Assembly (NCBI GenBank): GCA_024516035.1
Contig: CM044957.1
Coordinates: forward strand, 21,864,570 to 21,928,569
Direction: 5' to 3'
Origin: Bactericera cockerelli
Lineage: Eukaryota > Arthropoda > Insecta > Hemiptera > Triozidae
DNA length: 64,000 nt
A program made the translations under genes and the position numbers. The notes beneath the pieces were generated by a model. It did no database searches. It had not been told where the DNA came from and was given only the letters and a program-made list of their open reading frames with translations. Shown here piece after piece: positions 20,660 through 31,943 of the stretch. Position 1 is the first letter of the stretch; the number at the start of each line of letters is the position of its first letter.

Positions 20660-22500
20660 ATCTTAACGAATTTAACGACTTTTCTTTGTTTAACCGCACT
20701 TTTACATCTTTGTTTAATTCAAAATTGCCGCAATTTTTGGCTGGGGTCAGGGTGACAGGGTGGGTTCTACAATACGCGTGTTTTTTTATGTAACCAGACT
20801 TTACTAGAATTTACATTTTGGAATATTTCTGTTTTTTTATTGGATTAGGAAATTTCCCCTCCTTTCTGGTAAATTCTAGTAAAAATTATTCCTGTTTTCG
20901 GGGAAGAGAAAAAATCTCTCTTCCAGTCTTCCATAGATTTTTACCAGAGTTTACTAGAAAATCGCCATTTTATTAATTTGTTTTTGTTTGTGTTGTGATT
21001 TGTAATTTGTTGATGTCGCGTTATTTTTCAGTTCTATTATTTTATGTTTTAAAATTGTTGATCTTTTTATTACTTTAAGTTATTCTGTATTATTTCCCGA
21101 TTTACTTATAAATATTGTGTATACTAATTTACTTATAAATATATTGTGTATGCAATAATAATAAATATATAATAAATAAATTAATCATTTGTTTTATTTT
21201 TCTTTTCTTTTTTACAGAGGACCCATCCTAAGCCATTTTTAATTATACATATTAGATATTAGGGCAAAATCATTCAGAATTTTATTTTATATAATGTTTT
21301 GAAGAAAATCAGAAATTTATTGAATTGTAATTGAGAATGTTTACTTCCCCGAATGTTTTTTTTTATATATTGGTAGCATTCGGAGCGCACTCTCGTTTGA
21401 TTTGAGTAAGTATTAAAAAATTGTAGTGGGGGTAACTAGACTTTACCAGAATGGATTAGGATTTGGATTGTAGTAAACTTTAGTTACATAGAAAAACACG
21501 ACTAATGAGTTTGAAAATAAACTTGGGATCGACTCCGAATTCTTTTCAAGTATTAGCTTTCTACAATGCATTTTTCGCGGTTTGTTTACATCCCAAGTCG
21601 GCATGTCAGCTCGAAAATGATGCCAAGTTGAACTTGAAAAAGTTGGACTCCGCGAGGTGATTTCGATCGAAAATCATAAGTCGTATTTTTCTTTCTAACC
21701 AAAATTTTTTTCCAGGTTCGATATTTCCAAATATTTCCATTTTATTCCAAAGTCAACTTCACCACATTCGTAAAAAAAGCTGTATTTTTCTTTCTAACAA
21801 AAAAAAAATTCTAGAGTCGTATTTTTCTTTTTAACCAAAAAACATTTCGAGGTTAGGTTTTTTCCAAATATTTCCATTTTATTGCAAGGTCATTCGTGAA
21901 AGAAAAATGCGTTTGGTTACTTTTAAAGATAAACAATGGACTTAACCTATAAAAGAACTGGAAGCAAGAATTTTCTACTTCCACTTTGGTTAACTTTAGA
22001 AGTGGAAATTTTTCCTCTTCCAAAAAAAAAATGACTTGCTTCCAGTTTGGTTCATTTTATTCCCGTTTGGTTAACTTTGGTTAGAAGGAAAAATAGGGTT
22101 CAGGTTAGGTTTCTTCCAAGTATTTCCATTTTATTCCAAGGTCAACTTCAACAGATTCGTGAAAGAAAAATGCGTTTCGGTACTTTTAAAGATAAACTTA
22201 ACCTATAAAATTAAAAGAACTGGAAAGCAAGAATTTTCTACTTCAACTTTCGTTAACTTTGGAAGTGAAATTCCTCTTCCAAAAGAAAAATGACTTGCTT
22301 CCAGTTTGGTTCATTTTATTCCCCTTTGGTTAGAAAGAAAAATACGGCTCAGTTTAGTTCATTTTATTCCGGTTAACTTTGTTTAGAAAGAAAAATACGG
22401 CTCAGGCTCATAACTTCAGCCGGTAGAATGAGCTAAAAAAATTAATGGCGGCATTGGCGGCATAGTTTCAAATAATTTTTATTTATAAAAATGAAGAAAA
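20660..22500. other. intergenic region upstream of dNK
   Basis: No gene. It should hold the dNK promoter, but no TATA or initiator can be assigned safely. Short repeats of TTTACTAGAATTTAC type occur at 20800-20960. The right part (21843-22400) is a direct duplication described separately. Confidence 0.4.
21843..22400. repeat. direct tandem duplication, period about 252 bp
   Basis: GGTTAGGTTTTTTCCAAATA at 21851 recurs as GGTTAGGTTTCTTCCAAGTA at 22103. The following ~240 bp (ATTTCCATTTTATT, GAACTGGAAGCAAGAATTTT, CTTGCTTCCAGTTTGGTTCA) are repeated in the same order. Part of a third copy begins before and after. Confidence 0.8.
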
Positions 22501-22819
22501 AATTTTTTTTTTTTTCATAAATTATTTTAAAAGGGGCGCAACTTTAGGTTGAGTTATATGCCCCTTTCAAAATGGTATCATTTATTTACAAGTATGAGGA
22601 AATACAGAATAAGGAAAAGGGGTATAAATAAAAATATACAAGAAAGGATAAATATAAGGATATAACAAAAAAGGAAAAAGGGTATAAATAAAAATATACA
22701 AGGAATATAAATATAAGTATAACAAGTTAAAATAATAAGTAGAGGGGAAAAGATATCAGCGTACAATAGAATACAAATAATAAGGAAATATTAATAATAG
22801 GAGAAGGGGAGTATTCAGG

Positions 22820-25800
22820 TTAGATTTTTTTATATACATGTATTTCTTTTAGGAACATCATTAATTTGTCCATTTTAAAAGAAGAGTCTCCTAAAATATC
22901 CATTAATTCTTTATTGGTATAATTATATTTGATTCGGATATTTTGGTATTTTGGACAATATCTAAGAATATGATCAATTGATAATATAATGTCAGGGCAG
23001 TAAGTACATCTTGGAGGGTCAGTTTTCTCCATTAGAAATTGATGTGTTATTAAAGTATGCCCTATTCTTATTCTAGTGATTATTTTTTCTTCAAGGCGAT
23101 TGTTTCTATTAGAGCTCTCCCAAGGAAAAACATCTTTTTTAATTAATTTTATTTTGTTAGGAGTGTCTATGTCATCCCACCATGTTTGCCATTCTTTTTT
23201 AACTTTATCTTTTAAATAATTTTTTAAATCAGACATGGTAATAATGTCTATAGTATAATTATGGTTGTTGGATTTAGCTATTTTATCAACTTTCTCATTG
23301 CCGGAAATTCCACAGTGGGAAGGGATCCAGACAATAGATAGTTTAATCCCCATGGAAATTAAAAAATGGCAGAGTTCTTGAATTTTTTCAATAATTGAAT
23401 TTTTGGGACATATTTTGTTCATTGACATAGTTAAGCTTTGAGAATCAGTGAAAATAATAATTTCTTTGGATTTAGATGAAAAATCGTATTCTGATGCATG
23501 CTTTAGACACATTTCCATAGCAATAGCTTCAGCAGTAAAGCTAGACGATATGTTATTAAGTTTAGCACTTTTTACAATATCTAAAAATTTAAAGGCTGAT
23601 CCAACGCCAGATTCACTTTTTGAGCCATCAGTATAGCAAATAATTGCATTTTTAGATATTTTTGATAAAAATTCATTAAATTTATGTTTGAATTCTATTG
23701 GGTAGGCAGAATTTTTTTGTTGGTTTGAGATTTTATGAAAAGAGGGCAGGTTGTTTTTCCAAAAAGGAAGTAAATTATTAGATGTATGTAAGAGGGGGAA
23801 AAGAATTTTGATATTAGGATTATTTTCATAAAATCTCAAGCTTAAAGGTTTAGTTTTACCAAAGAAAATATGTATTATATCATATTCACTAATACCCATC
23901 ACTATGTCCTTCATTGGGTTTATGAATTGAAATAAAGTTTTAGCAACATAATTATTTATAAGATACATGCGTCGGTATTGTAAGGGAGGTTCGCCAGCAT
24001 CAACAAGCAGATTTTCAATTCTGCTTGATTTAAATGCACCAGTAGCTATTCTAATAGCATTATTTTGGATTGGTTCTAGTCGATTGAGTTGGAATTTACT
24101 AGCAGACCCATAAATTGGGGCACCATATTCAATAATTGGTCTAACATAACTTTTGTAGAGTCTTAATAAAAATTTTCTACTAAGTCCATGATTTTTGTTG
24201 TTTAAAATTTGTAAAATATTAGATGCTTTAATGGCTCTGGCTCTAGTGTAATCTATATGGAATTTCCATGTGAGGCGGGCATCAAATATCATACCTAATA
24301 TTTTAATTTGGTTAAACTTTTGAATTACAATATTGTTAAATACTAGATCAAAAGAAGGGCTAGGTCTTCTTCTAGAAAAAAATATCATTTTTGTTTTTTC
24401 TTCGGAAAATTTTGGGCCGTTAGATTTAGCCCAACGAGTCAAGGAATTTAATGTTTTTTGTAAAGCTAATTGGATGGATTCGGGATTTTTATGGGTCATA
24501 TAAAAAATGATATCATCAACATATATGCTATATCTCACAGGATTATTGAAACATTTGGAGATATCAGATATTACAATATTCCACAGTGTTGCGCTTAGAG
24601 ACGAACCTTGCAAGATTCCGTTCTCTAAATTATATAGTGAGGAAAGGGAGTTGTTTACTTTAACTTGAATGCTTCGGTTATTTAGGAATTTTTCAAGGTA
24701 AGTGAAAATTCTACCATTGATATTCCATTTATTTAATTTTTGTAGTATTTTGTGTTTCCAAGTGAGGTCAAAAGCTTTTTCAATGTCTAAACTCACCATA
24801 ACAGTATGTTCTTTACATGCAAATCCTTTAAGTATATGATGTTCTAACAGTGCTAAACTATCAATAGTTGATTTACCCTTAATACAGCCATTTTGGTATC
24901 TATCAAGGAGGTTTTTTGATTCTAAGATCCATCTTAATCTGTTATTAACCATTTTCTCCATTATTTTACTGGTACAACTTATTAAGGATATGGGTCTATA
25001 ATTTTTAGCGATTTTTGAATCTTTACCAGGTTTACAAATAGGAATAATGATGGACTTTTTCCAAATTTCTGGAAACAAGCCACTAGTCCAAACATGGTTA
25101 TAAAGAGAAAGTAATGCTTCCAGTGAGTGTTGTGATAGATTCTGTAACATAGGGTATGAAATTTCGTCTAAGCCAGTTGCAGAAGATCTGCAATTTTTAA
25201 GAGCCTCTTGTAATTCCTTATAGTTGAATTTTTCATTGTAACACTCAAGATTATCAGATATGTTGGTTATATTTATTTTTTCAGCATTATTTTTAAAGAT
25301 TTGAAATTCTTTATCATAATGTAAAGATTTGGAAACATTGGAAAAATGTTTTGCAAAAATTTCTGATTGTTCGTAAGAATCACTTATTATAATATTATCG
25401 TCTTTAATAAAAGTTATTGGGTTGTAAGGATATTTACCTTTTAATCTTTTTAGTTGTTTCCACATGGTTTTTTGGTCTAATGGTTTGTTGATTGAGGAGA
25501 GGAATTTAAGCCATGAATCACATTTTTTTGTTTGAACTATTTGTCTGGTTTGAGCTCTACATTTTTTAAAGTGAATAAAATTATCAATGGTAGGATTTTT
25601 TCGATATTTTTTTAATGCTTTTTTCCTAATGCGAATGGACTCAGCAATTTCTTCGCTCCACCATGGGACACATTTAGTTTTAATTTTGCATTTAGGGATG
25701 GAGAGAATACTAGCATTTAAGATAATGTCATTGAATTTTGATACTCCTAAGTTGATATTGTTATCATTTATTTGTATATCAACGAGTGATTTGGTTAATT

Positions 25801-26626
25801 CTTGGAATTTAACCCAATCAGCCTTTCCATAAGACCAAGGTCTTTGGGGTCTGTTGTATGTAAAATTTAGAGAAGGATGTAAAGAAATAATAATTGGGAA
25901 ATGGTCAGAGAAATAAATATCATCATGGGTCGACCATTCAAGGAGGGGAAGGAGTGAATCAGAAGCTAATGATAAGTCAATATGGGTGAAAATCTTGTGA
26001 GTTAGGTTGAAATGGGTAGGGGATCCATTATTAAGAATTCCTAGATCAATGTTATTGAAAAGGAAATTTTCCAAAACTAAACCTCTCGGATTATTGGAAG
26101 AACTTCCCCATAAAATGTGGTGGGCATTAAAATCACCAACTAGTAGACATGGTTTAGGTAATTGGTTGTATAAGGAATTCAGCTGATTATAATTAAGGGT
26201 AATGTTATGAGATATGTATATATTGCATATACAAACAAAATTAATAGATGGGTGGTATATTTTGACAGCAACAGCTTGAATTTCACTATTGATGTGTATC
26301 ATTTCAGAAAAAATAGATTTATGTACCAAAGTTAATACACCATTACACGCATGGAGAGAATTAGATATATGGTCATGTCTATAAGAGTTAAAAGTGTTGA
26401 AATTGATTTTGTTTCTGAAAGTTAAGTGGCTTTCTTGTAAGCATATAATTAAAGGGCAAAATTGTTGAATTAAAAGTTTAAGGTCATTTAGCTTACTAAA
26501 AAAACCATTACAATTCCATTGAAGAATTAAATTGTGACTAGTCTTATTTTGTGTTGTCATAGAATGATAAAATATGTATAAAAAAATCACAATATTATTA
26601 AAATATAAGAGACCTTGAAGGAACAT
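22820..26626 (-). CDS. I-like LINE ORF2: endonuclease, reverse transcriptase, RNase H
   Basis: A 1268-codon open frame. The AP-like endonuclease begins at LQWNCNGFFSKLNDLKLLIQ (catalytic Asn), followed by LQESHL (Glu), LVGDFNAHHILWG and FSDHFPIIISL. The reverse transcriptase has SSATGLDEISYPMLQ, YRPISLISCTSKIMEKMV, MVSLDIEKAFDLTWKHK, GILQGSSLSATLWN and the YVDDIIFYM box. RNase H follows with ICYTDGSKSESGVGSAF, AEAIAMEMCL, IFTDSQSLTM and WIPSHCGISGNEKVDKIA, supplying all four acidic residues. A CCHC-type knuckle CTYCPDIILSIDHILRYC is near the C-terminus. The presence of RNase H after the reverse transcriptase points to the I superfamily. The intact frame suggests recent insertion. Confidence 0.93.
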   Translation of the reverse strand: MFLQGLLYFNNIVIFLYIFYHSMTTQNKTSHNLILQWNCNGFFSKLNDLKLLIQQFCPLIICLQESHLTFRNKINFNTFNSYRHDHISNSLHACNGVLTLVHKSIFSEMIHINSEIQAVAVKIYHPSINFVCICNIYISHNITLNYNQLNSLYNQLPKPCLLVGDFNAHHILWGSSSNNPRGLVLENFLFNNIDLGILNNGSPTHFNLTHKIFTHIDLSLASDSLLPLLEWSTHDDIYFSDHFPIIISLHPSLNFTYNRPQRPWSYGKADWVKFQELTKSLVDIQINDNNINLGVSKFNDIILNASILSIPKCKIKTKCVPWWSEEIAESIRIRKKALKKYRKNPTIDNFIHFKKCRAQTRQIVQTKKCDSWLKFLSSINKPLDQKTMWKQLKRLKGKYPYNPITFIKDDNIIISDSYEQSEIFAKHFSNVSKSLHYDKEFQIFKNNAEKINITNISDNLECYNEKFNYKELQEALKNCRSSATGLDEISYPMLQNLSQHSLEALLSLYNHVWTSGLFPEIWKKSIIIPICKPGKDSKIAKNYRPISLISCTSKIMEKMVNNRLRWILESKNLLDRYQNGCIKGKSTIDSLALLEHHILKGFACKEHTVMVSLDIEKAFDLTWKHKILQKLNKWNINGRIFTYLEKFLNNRSIQVKVNNSLSSLYNLENGILQGSSLSATLWNIVISDISKCFNNPVRYSIYVDDIIFYMTHKNPESIQLALQKTLNSLTRWAKSNGPKFSEEKTKMIFFSRRRPSPSFDLVFNNIVIQKFNQIKILGMIFDARLTWKFHIDYTRARAIKASNILQILNNKNHGLSRKFLLRLYKSYVRPIIEYGAPIYGSASKFQLNRLEPIQNNAIRIATGAFKSSRIENLLVDAGEPPLQYRRMYLINNYVAKTLFQFINPMKDIVMGISEYDIIHIFFGKTKPLSLRFYENNPNIKILFPLLHTSNNLLPFWKNNLPSFHKISNQQKNSAYPIEFKHKFNEFLSKISKNAIICYTDGSKSESGVGSAFKFLDIVKSAKLNNISSSFTAEAIAMEMCLKHASEYDFSSKSKEIIIFTDSQSLTMSMNKICPKNSIIEKIQELCHFLISMGIKLSIVWIPSHCGISGNEKVDKIAKSNNHNYTIDIITMSDLKNYLKDKVKKEWQTWWDDIDTPNKIKLIKKDVFPWESSNRNNRLEEKIITRIRIGHTLITHQFLMEKTDPPRCTYCPDIILSIDHILRYCPKYQNIRIKYNYTNKELMDILGDSSFKMDKLMMFLKEIHVYKKI

Positions 26627-26691
26627 AAAAAATAGTATTTAAAAATAAAATATAAAATAAAATAGTAATAAGAATAATACAATGAATAAAA

Positions 26692-28212
26692 CTACTCCTG
26701 GGGGGGAGAGGCTTCTTCAAATTTAGAAGGCTCATCTCCAGTAGCTGTTTTATCTCTTGCTTCATCTTCATTTACAATTTCAGTGGTATCCATTGGGGAA
26801 TCAATATTAGGTATAGGACTATTTATAATTGGATCTTCAGTCTTTTCATGTGTATTATTATGAGGAACAGATTTTTGGGATTGAGAAAAATCAATTGTAG
26901 AAGAGTAGATCTTCTTTAATTTATTGATTACTGGATTCTTAAGAGGGGAAGATTGTGCATAGCTATGTTCAGAAAGTTTATTATCAATAGAGGAAATGGT
27001 ATTTTTGTTAAGACAAACACCATTGGGTCCTTTGTATTGGTCCACATTGATGAGTTGTTCTTTTATAATGTTTGATTGAAAATTTGGAAGATGCTTTTGA
27101 GGAGGAAAGGATTTTTTCTTAGGGATCTTGTTGCTGCCGGGAGGAGCTCTCCTCTTGTGGGTTTCATAGGTATTTGGACTGAAGTCATAGATATTCATGG
27201 AGCAGGAAGGAAGGGAAGGAGAATTTACAGCAGAAGTTAGAGGAACTACTAGACTTGGGATAGTAGGAGATTTGGATTGGTTGGACTGGAAATTATTGCG
27301 AAGAGTAGGAAAGTTTTGTTGATCAAGCCTTGATTGCACTTTAGAAGAGAAGGATTTGGCATTTTTTCTAGGGAATATGATTGCTGCTTCTTGAAAGCAA
27401 AGAGGTTGTACCATCATTATCTTTTTGATGTCACATTGTCTGATGTATTCTGGGCAATCTTTCTTGGAAATAGGAGAATGATTACCACGGCAATGTAGAC
27501 ATGAAGGAGTTGATTTTTGACAGTTGTGGGAAGTGGAGTTAGACATGGATTCAGAGCAATTTTTACATTTTTGTTCACTATTACATTTTTTGCTAGAGTG
27601 ACCAAATTGAAGGCAGTTAAAACATTGCATTACATTTTGAATGTATGGTTCAATTTCACCTCTTACATGAAATAAGTAAATGTAAGAAGGGAGGGATTGA
27701 CCTTCAATCATCAGTTTTACTGTATTGCTTGGGACATATTTACTTTCTCCAACTTCATTGGGTACTCGGCGATTAAGCCTTTGTACTCCAACTACATTGA
27801 AATTGCGAGCATCAATATTTTCTAGTATTTCATCATCAGTGAAGTCAGGATCGATATCTTTTAAAATTGCAAATTTGTATAGGTAATTAGCAGGAATATA
27901 GACATTGTATGTCTTTAGGATTTCAGGATTGGAAGCCAATGTATTGGCATCAGCACAGGAATTACAGCTTACCACAATTTTAGATCTGGTTATACGATTG
28001 AATTGAGGTATACTTGATGAAGGAAGGATAGTGGTTACCATTTGTCCAACTTTAAATTTGCATAAGTAGGGGTATTTCACATTAGGTTGTTTCTTGGTTT
28101 CAAAAATAACTTTATATTGTTCATATTTGACATCTTTATTGTATAAGGAGATTGGTTTAGGCACTTCATTGTCATTGGGCTGGGGGCATTTGCCCCCAGA
28201 GTTATCACCCAT
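26692..28212 (-). CDS. I-like LINE ORF1: nucleic-acid-binding gag-like protein
   Basis: A 506-codon frame upstream of ORF2. The middle carries three consecutive zinc-knuckle-type clusters: CFNCLQFGHSSKKC, then CKNCSESMSNSTSHNC, then CLHCRGNHSPISKKDC. They follow an RRM-like region (residues about 90-190, with VVGVQRLNRRV and SNTVKLMIEGQSLPSYIYLF). The C-terminal half is Ser/Pro/Asn-rich and low in complexity. LINE ORF1 proteins of this kind bind the element's RNA and form the RNP used for retrotransposition. Confidence 0.88.
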   Translation of the reverse strand: MGDNSGGKCPQPNDNEVPKPISLYNKDVKYEQYKVIFETKKQPNVKYPYLCKFKVGQMVTTILPSSSIPQFNRITRSKIVVSCNSCADANTLASNPEILKTYNVYIPANYLYKFAILKDIDPDFTDDEILENIDARNFNVVGVQRLNRRVPNEVGESKYVPSNTVKLMIEGQSLPSYIYLFHVRGEIEPYIQNVMQCFNCLQFGHSSKKCNSEQKCKNCSESMSNSTSHNCQKSTPSCLHCRGNHSPISKKDCPEYIRQCDIKKIMMVQPLCFQEAAIIFPRKNAKSFSSKVQSRLDQQNFPTLRNNFQSNQSKSPTIPSLVVPLTSAVNSPSLPSCSMNIYDFSPNTYETHKRRAPPGSNKIPKKKSFPPQKHLPNFQSNIIKEQLINVDQYKGPNGVCLNKNTISSIDNKLSEHSYAQSSPLKNPVINKLKKIYSSTIDFSQSQKSVPHNNTHEKTEDPIINSPIPNIDSPMDTTEIVNEDEARDKTATGDEPSKFEEASPPQE

Positions 28213-28260
28213 TTTGGGTTGTTTTAAATGTTCTAAGATTATAATTCACATTTTAGTTGA

Positions 28261-28796
28261 AAAATGGCCCGCACAGAAAGAGAAAGAACTATTTTATTAT
28301 ACACAGGAACACGATTCGAAACAGTAAAGGTTCTAACAATTTTACGAAAGACTCGAAATTTTAGGCTTTCTATGAAAACTTGGAAAAGGCCTAAAAATTT
28401 TCCGGAGAAAACCAGAAAAGGTCTTTACTCAACGAGTTTAGATAAGGGAATATGAAGAAAAAAAAATCATCAATTTCTCAGATTCAAATCGTTAGCGTCG
28501 ATGCAACGTCCAGCGAGGTGAAGACTTCGTGATGCTGGCATTCCGGTCCAAACCAGGCTGGGTGAGGTCAATGTAGGTAGCAGGGTTGTAAGTTTCCTGT
28601 GAATGAGAGGGCAAATAATACCATGATATTGAAGAACCTGGAGCCCAATCATAATAAATAAATACTACTACTACATACTCAGATTCATATCACACTTTAA
28701 AGTACATATCATAATTTTCTATATTATAATAACTGTAGGTGTAATCAAAATAATGTTCTAGTATTATTTGGTTCTTACATTATGATCTATATATCA
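28261..28796. other. intergenic stretch upstream of the I-like LINE
   Basis: No gene. 28480-28670 looks like a decayed interspersed repeat, ending CCAATCATAATAAATAAATA and ACTACTACTA, but I cannot name its family. Confidence 0.35.
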
Positions 28797-29557
28797 TCGC
28801 TTAAGAAGAGGTACCTCGTAAGTCCAAATTTTTCGATAATACGTTTTTGGTATCGTTGGAATTGGAAAAAATATCGAATTTTTTAAAATCGTTTTTATAT
28901 GACCATTCAAATACGAATAATGACACAATAATCGATTAAAGTTTACCTCGTAAATAGATATTTTTGTTTTGAAGAAAATTTCTGGTGAGACCTCGTATCT
29001 CCAATCAGTAATATATCGCCGCTGCAAACACAAACTGTAGTATCTGCAAATTTTCAGGAAGCGCACATGGTGGTTTGAAACTTCCTTTTTCACGTCACGA
29101 ACTGTTGTATCTGTATCTCAACTCCTTCCCGAAGTATTCAAGTTTTAAGGTTATTCGTATGTGAGTTTCAAAGATTCTCACCAAGCACGAACCACTATGT
29201 GCGCTTCTTAACTGAAAATGGCAAAATTTGCAGATACAACAGTTTGTGTTTGCAGCGGCGATATGTGTATTGTGTAAAATAAATCAGAGATACGAGGTAC
29301 CTCTACAAAAAATGCACACATGCTTTTCTGAAAATTTTACAAGAATCACTTGAGAGGTACCTCGCATGTCCAATATCTCCTAAAAATACAAGTTTTATCA
29401 AAAAAATAGTAATTTCAATTGATAAAACAGGTATATGTTTATGGTTAAACTGATTTTTTTATTTTTTTTTTAAACCTGACCACAACTTTATAATCAATTT
29501 TTACTGTCTCCTGAAAAGTTCAAAAATCGGACTTACGAGGTACCTCTTCTTAAGCGA
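28797..29557. mobile_element. foldback/palindromic element with TCGCTTAAGAAGAGG ends
   Basis: The left end TCGCTTAAGAAGAGGTACCT and right end AGGTACCTCTTCTTAAGCGA are exact complements over 20 bp, and similarity continues inward. For example, GCCGCTGCAAACACAAACTG near 29017 mirrors CAGTTTGTGTTTGCAGCGGC near 29240. No ORF is convincing. Flanks are AT-rich without a clear duplication, so the superfamily is open. Confidence 0.8.
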
Positions 29558-30610
29558 CAATATATATTCATCTATATAGATCTATATATAAATAAATAAA
29601 TGCAAATGTTAACACTCATTCATCTTGATTTTTCAGCACTGGTATGTTCTAGGAGGCTGAAATTCGGCATGTAGGTCACTTGTTTACCAGCATATCCTAC
29701 ACGCAATCCTCTTCCATCCAAACCACCCTTTGTACACACCAACTACTTACAAAATTCTTCATTGATAAGACTTCAACAGACAGCTAATACACTCAGGGAG
29801 CACCTAGACTTTTTCTGTACTACTGTCCATCAAATCAAAGAATTTTACAACAATAAGTTATTCTAAGTTGGTTAGATTGGGAAGTTATGGGTCATGCAGT
29901 TTTTTTTTTCTTTTCACTTAAGTCTTAAGATTAAGAAGGACCTAATTAATATTGCAAAAGTGTTTTTTTATATTATGATAAGTAGATAGTCTTATGTTAG
30001 AGATAGTTTTATTACAATTAGTTAGGGAAATTAATTGTAAAACTAGTTAGTACAGGATAAATATGCCCGTATGTTGTTGAAATAAATAAATAAATAAATA
30101 ATAAACTTTTAGGTCTTAGATGTGCACAAAGAAATAATTTATTATATTCTAACTGGGGCACCAGTCATGGGGGAAAAGGTCTCATTTACATGATAAAAAT
30201 TACATTTTCAACTTTTCATCACTGTTTGTCAGTACCGGTAAATTTCTGGTGGCTAAAAATTTATGTAAGGATTGATTTTATATTGTAGATGTCATACACA
30301 CAAACATGTCATACACACAAACAAAATAATATTACTGTGTGTATCCTAAAAAAGAGAAAAATAGCATTCTTAACATGAGTTTTTCAGAACAATAAAAATC
30401 AATAGTAGTACCTTTTTTTCTATTTTTTAAACCACCCTTTACAAAAACACTCCATGACTAGAAGTGCATAGTTAAGACATAATTTTATGTACCCTAGGAT
30501 TTTTTTTTTTCTTCAAAGATTCATTTCAAATTACTCAATTTTGCTTATTTTTAAAAAATAGAAAATCTTTTTAAATCAAGCACATTTAATTAGCAGCAAA
30601 AAAATATATA
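29558..30610. other. intergenic region with a probable LINE 3' tail
   Basis: No gene. 29870-30110 resembles a LINE 3' UTR ending in an (AATA)n tail at about 30075-30105. Nothing else is assignable. Confidence 0.4.
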
Positions 30611-31690
30611 CAGGGTGGTTCATAAGTGAAAAAATGACATGAATTTTTTAAATTGAGTTTTTTTAGAATTTTATTACAGATTCCTAATTTCTGCCTAATT
30701 TTACACACTTTTAGTTGCTCATATTGAAAAACAAACCTATAATGTTGTAAAGGGTGAGTAATATTTTTTTACAACACCCTGTAAGTAGGTAGTCTAAGTT
30801 TCTAAGAGATGTAAAATTGCATGGAAAAACTGAATAGACAAGTGAAACTTAAACTTCAATTTTTTGCAAAATAAAAAAGTTATGGTTTTTTAACTATTAG
30901 TGTCACATGGATTACCCTGTTGATATTTTCTTAAACCATCATGTGTATCCAAAATTGTCTAAAATTTAACAAAGAGTCCAAATCCCAAAGAAAAACACAA
31001 ATTTAAAAACCTTTTTCAATTTTCTACCTAGTTTTTATTGTAAGAAAAACTCAAATTCTTAGCAAAATAAAACTTATGGTCTTTTAACTAAAAATGTTGC
31101 ATGGACCACCCTTTAGATATTCTCTTGAACCTGAAATATCCTAATTGGCAAACTTTAAACCGCCTTCATACTAAAGTTTCTAAATGTAAGAAGAATTTCT
31201 TTCAGATTGGAACTCTTTGTTGATAAATAAGAGTACCCACATGATGGTTTAAGAGAATACCAACAGGGTGGACCATGTGACAATATTAGTTAAAAGACCA
31301 TAACTTTTTTATTTTGCTAAAAATTCATGTCATCAATTCTCTTATGTTTCATGTCATCAATTCACTGTATATATTATTTATTTATTTTTTGCTGCTAACA
31401 GAAAGTGCATGTTTGCATTGTACAAACATTTTCTATTCTTCCAATCCAAAAAATTAAACAAAATCGAGTTAAAACCATTTAGAAGTTTAATTATCAAAGA
31501 AAATTCAGGTCAACCCATCTAAAAATCGCAAATTTGACACTTCAATTTCTGACTTTTATACCACCCTGTATAAAATGAATTTCATGACTGAAAACGCATA
31601 ATTTGGACATGTACCCTTAGATTTTTTATTCTCTATCAGAGGCCAAGTAATTTGAGGTGTCTAACTGGTGGGACACCCTGTAAAGTGCAG
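30610..31690. repeat. composite CAGGGTGG repeats, inverted relative to 2529-3645
   Basis: ACAGGGTGGTTCATAAGTG at 30611, CAACACCCTGTAAG at about 30772, CAGGGTGGACCATGTGAC at about 31264, CCACCCTGTATA near 31561 and ACACCCTGTAAAG near 31673 bound modules seen in reverse order at 2529-3645. 30840-30905 and 31275-31330 are inverted with respect to each other. Confidence 0.7.
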
Positions 31691-31762
31691 ACCTTATTAT
31701 GACGAATCTGTTATTCATTCATGTTTTGCTAAAGTTTTGCAAACACTTACAATATGTGTTTA

Positions 31763-31922
31763 CAGGGTGATTCTGTTAGTGGCAACAAAAAATATGGTGA
31801 ATTTTCCACACCAAGAATATCAAAAAGTTTATAAAATGTTAATATAATTTGATGCTCTTCTGGCATCAGATAATTAATGTTACTTGACATTTATTTTGAT
31901 GCCACTTAACAGAATCATCCTT
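31763..31922. mobile_element. short TA-flanked palindromic MITE
   Basis: CAGGGTGATTCTGTTAGTGG at the left is mirrored by CCACTTAACAGAATCATCCTT at the right, with TA on each side. At 160 bp it ends only ~20 bp before the Use1 leader exon. Confidence 0.7.
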
Positions 31923-31943
31923 TATAAAGATTTTTATTTTCAG

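Larger units (their letters stand above)
22500..28260 (-). mobile_element. full-length I-like LINE with two open ORFs
   Basis: On the minus strand: a short leader from about 28260, ORF1 (28212-26692), a 65-bp gap, ORF2 (26626-22820), and a ~300-bp 3' UTR containing repeated AAATATAAATATAA-like stretches. An A-rich end lies at about 22500-22515. Both ORFs are undamaged. It occupies most of the space between dNK and Use1. I could not find a convincing target-site duplication. Confidence 0.85.
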
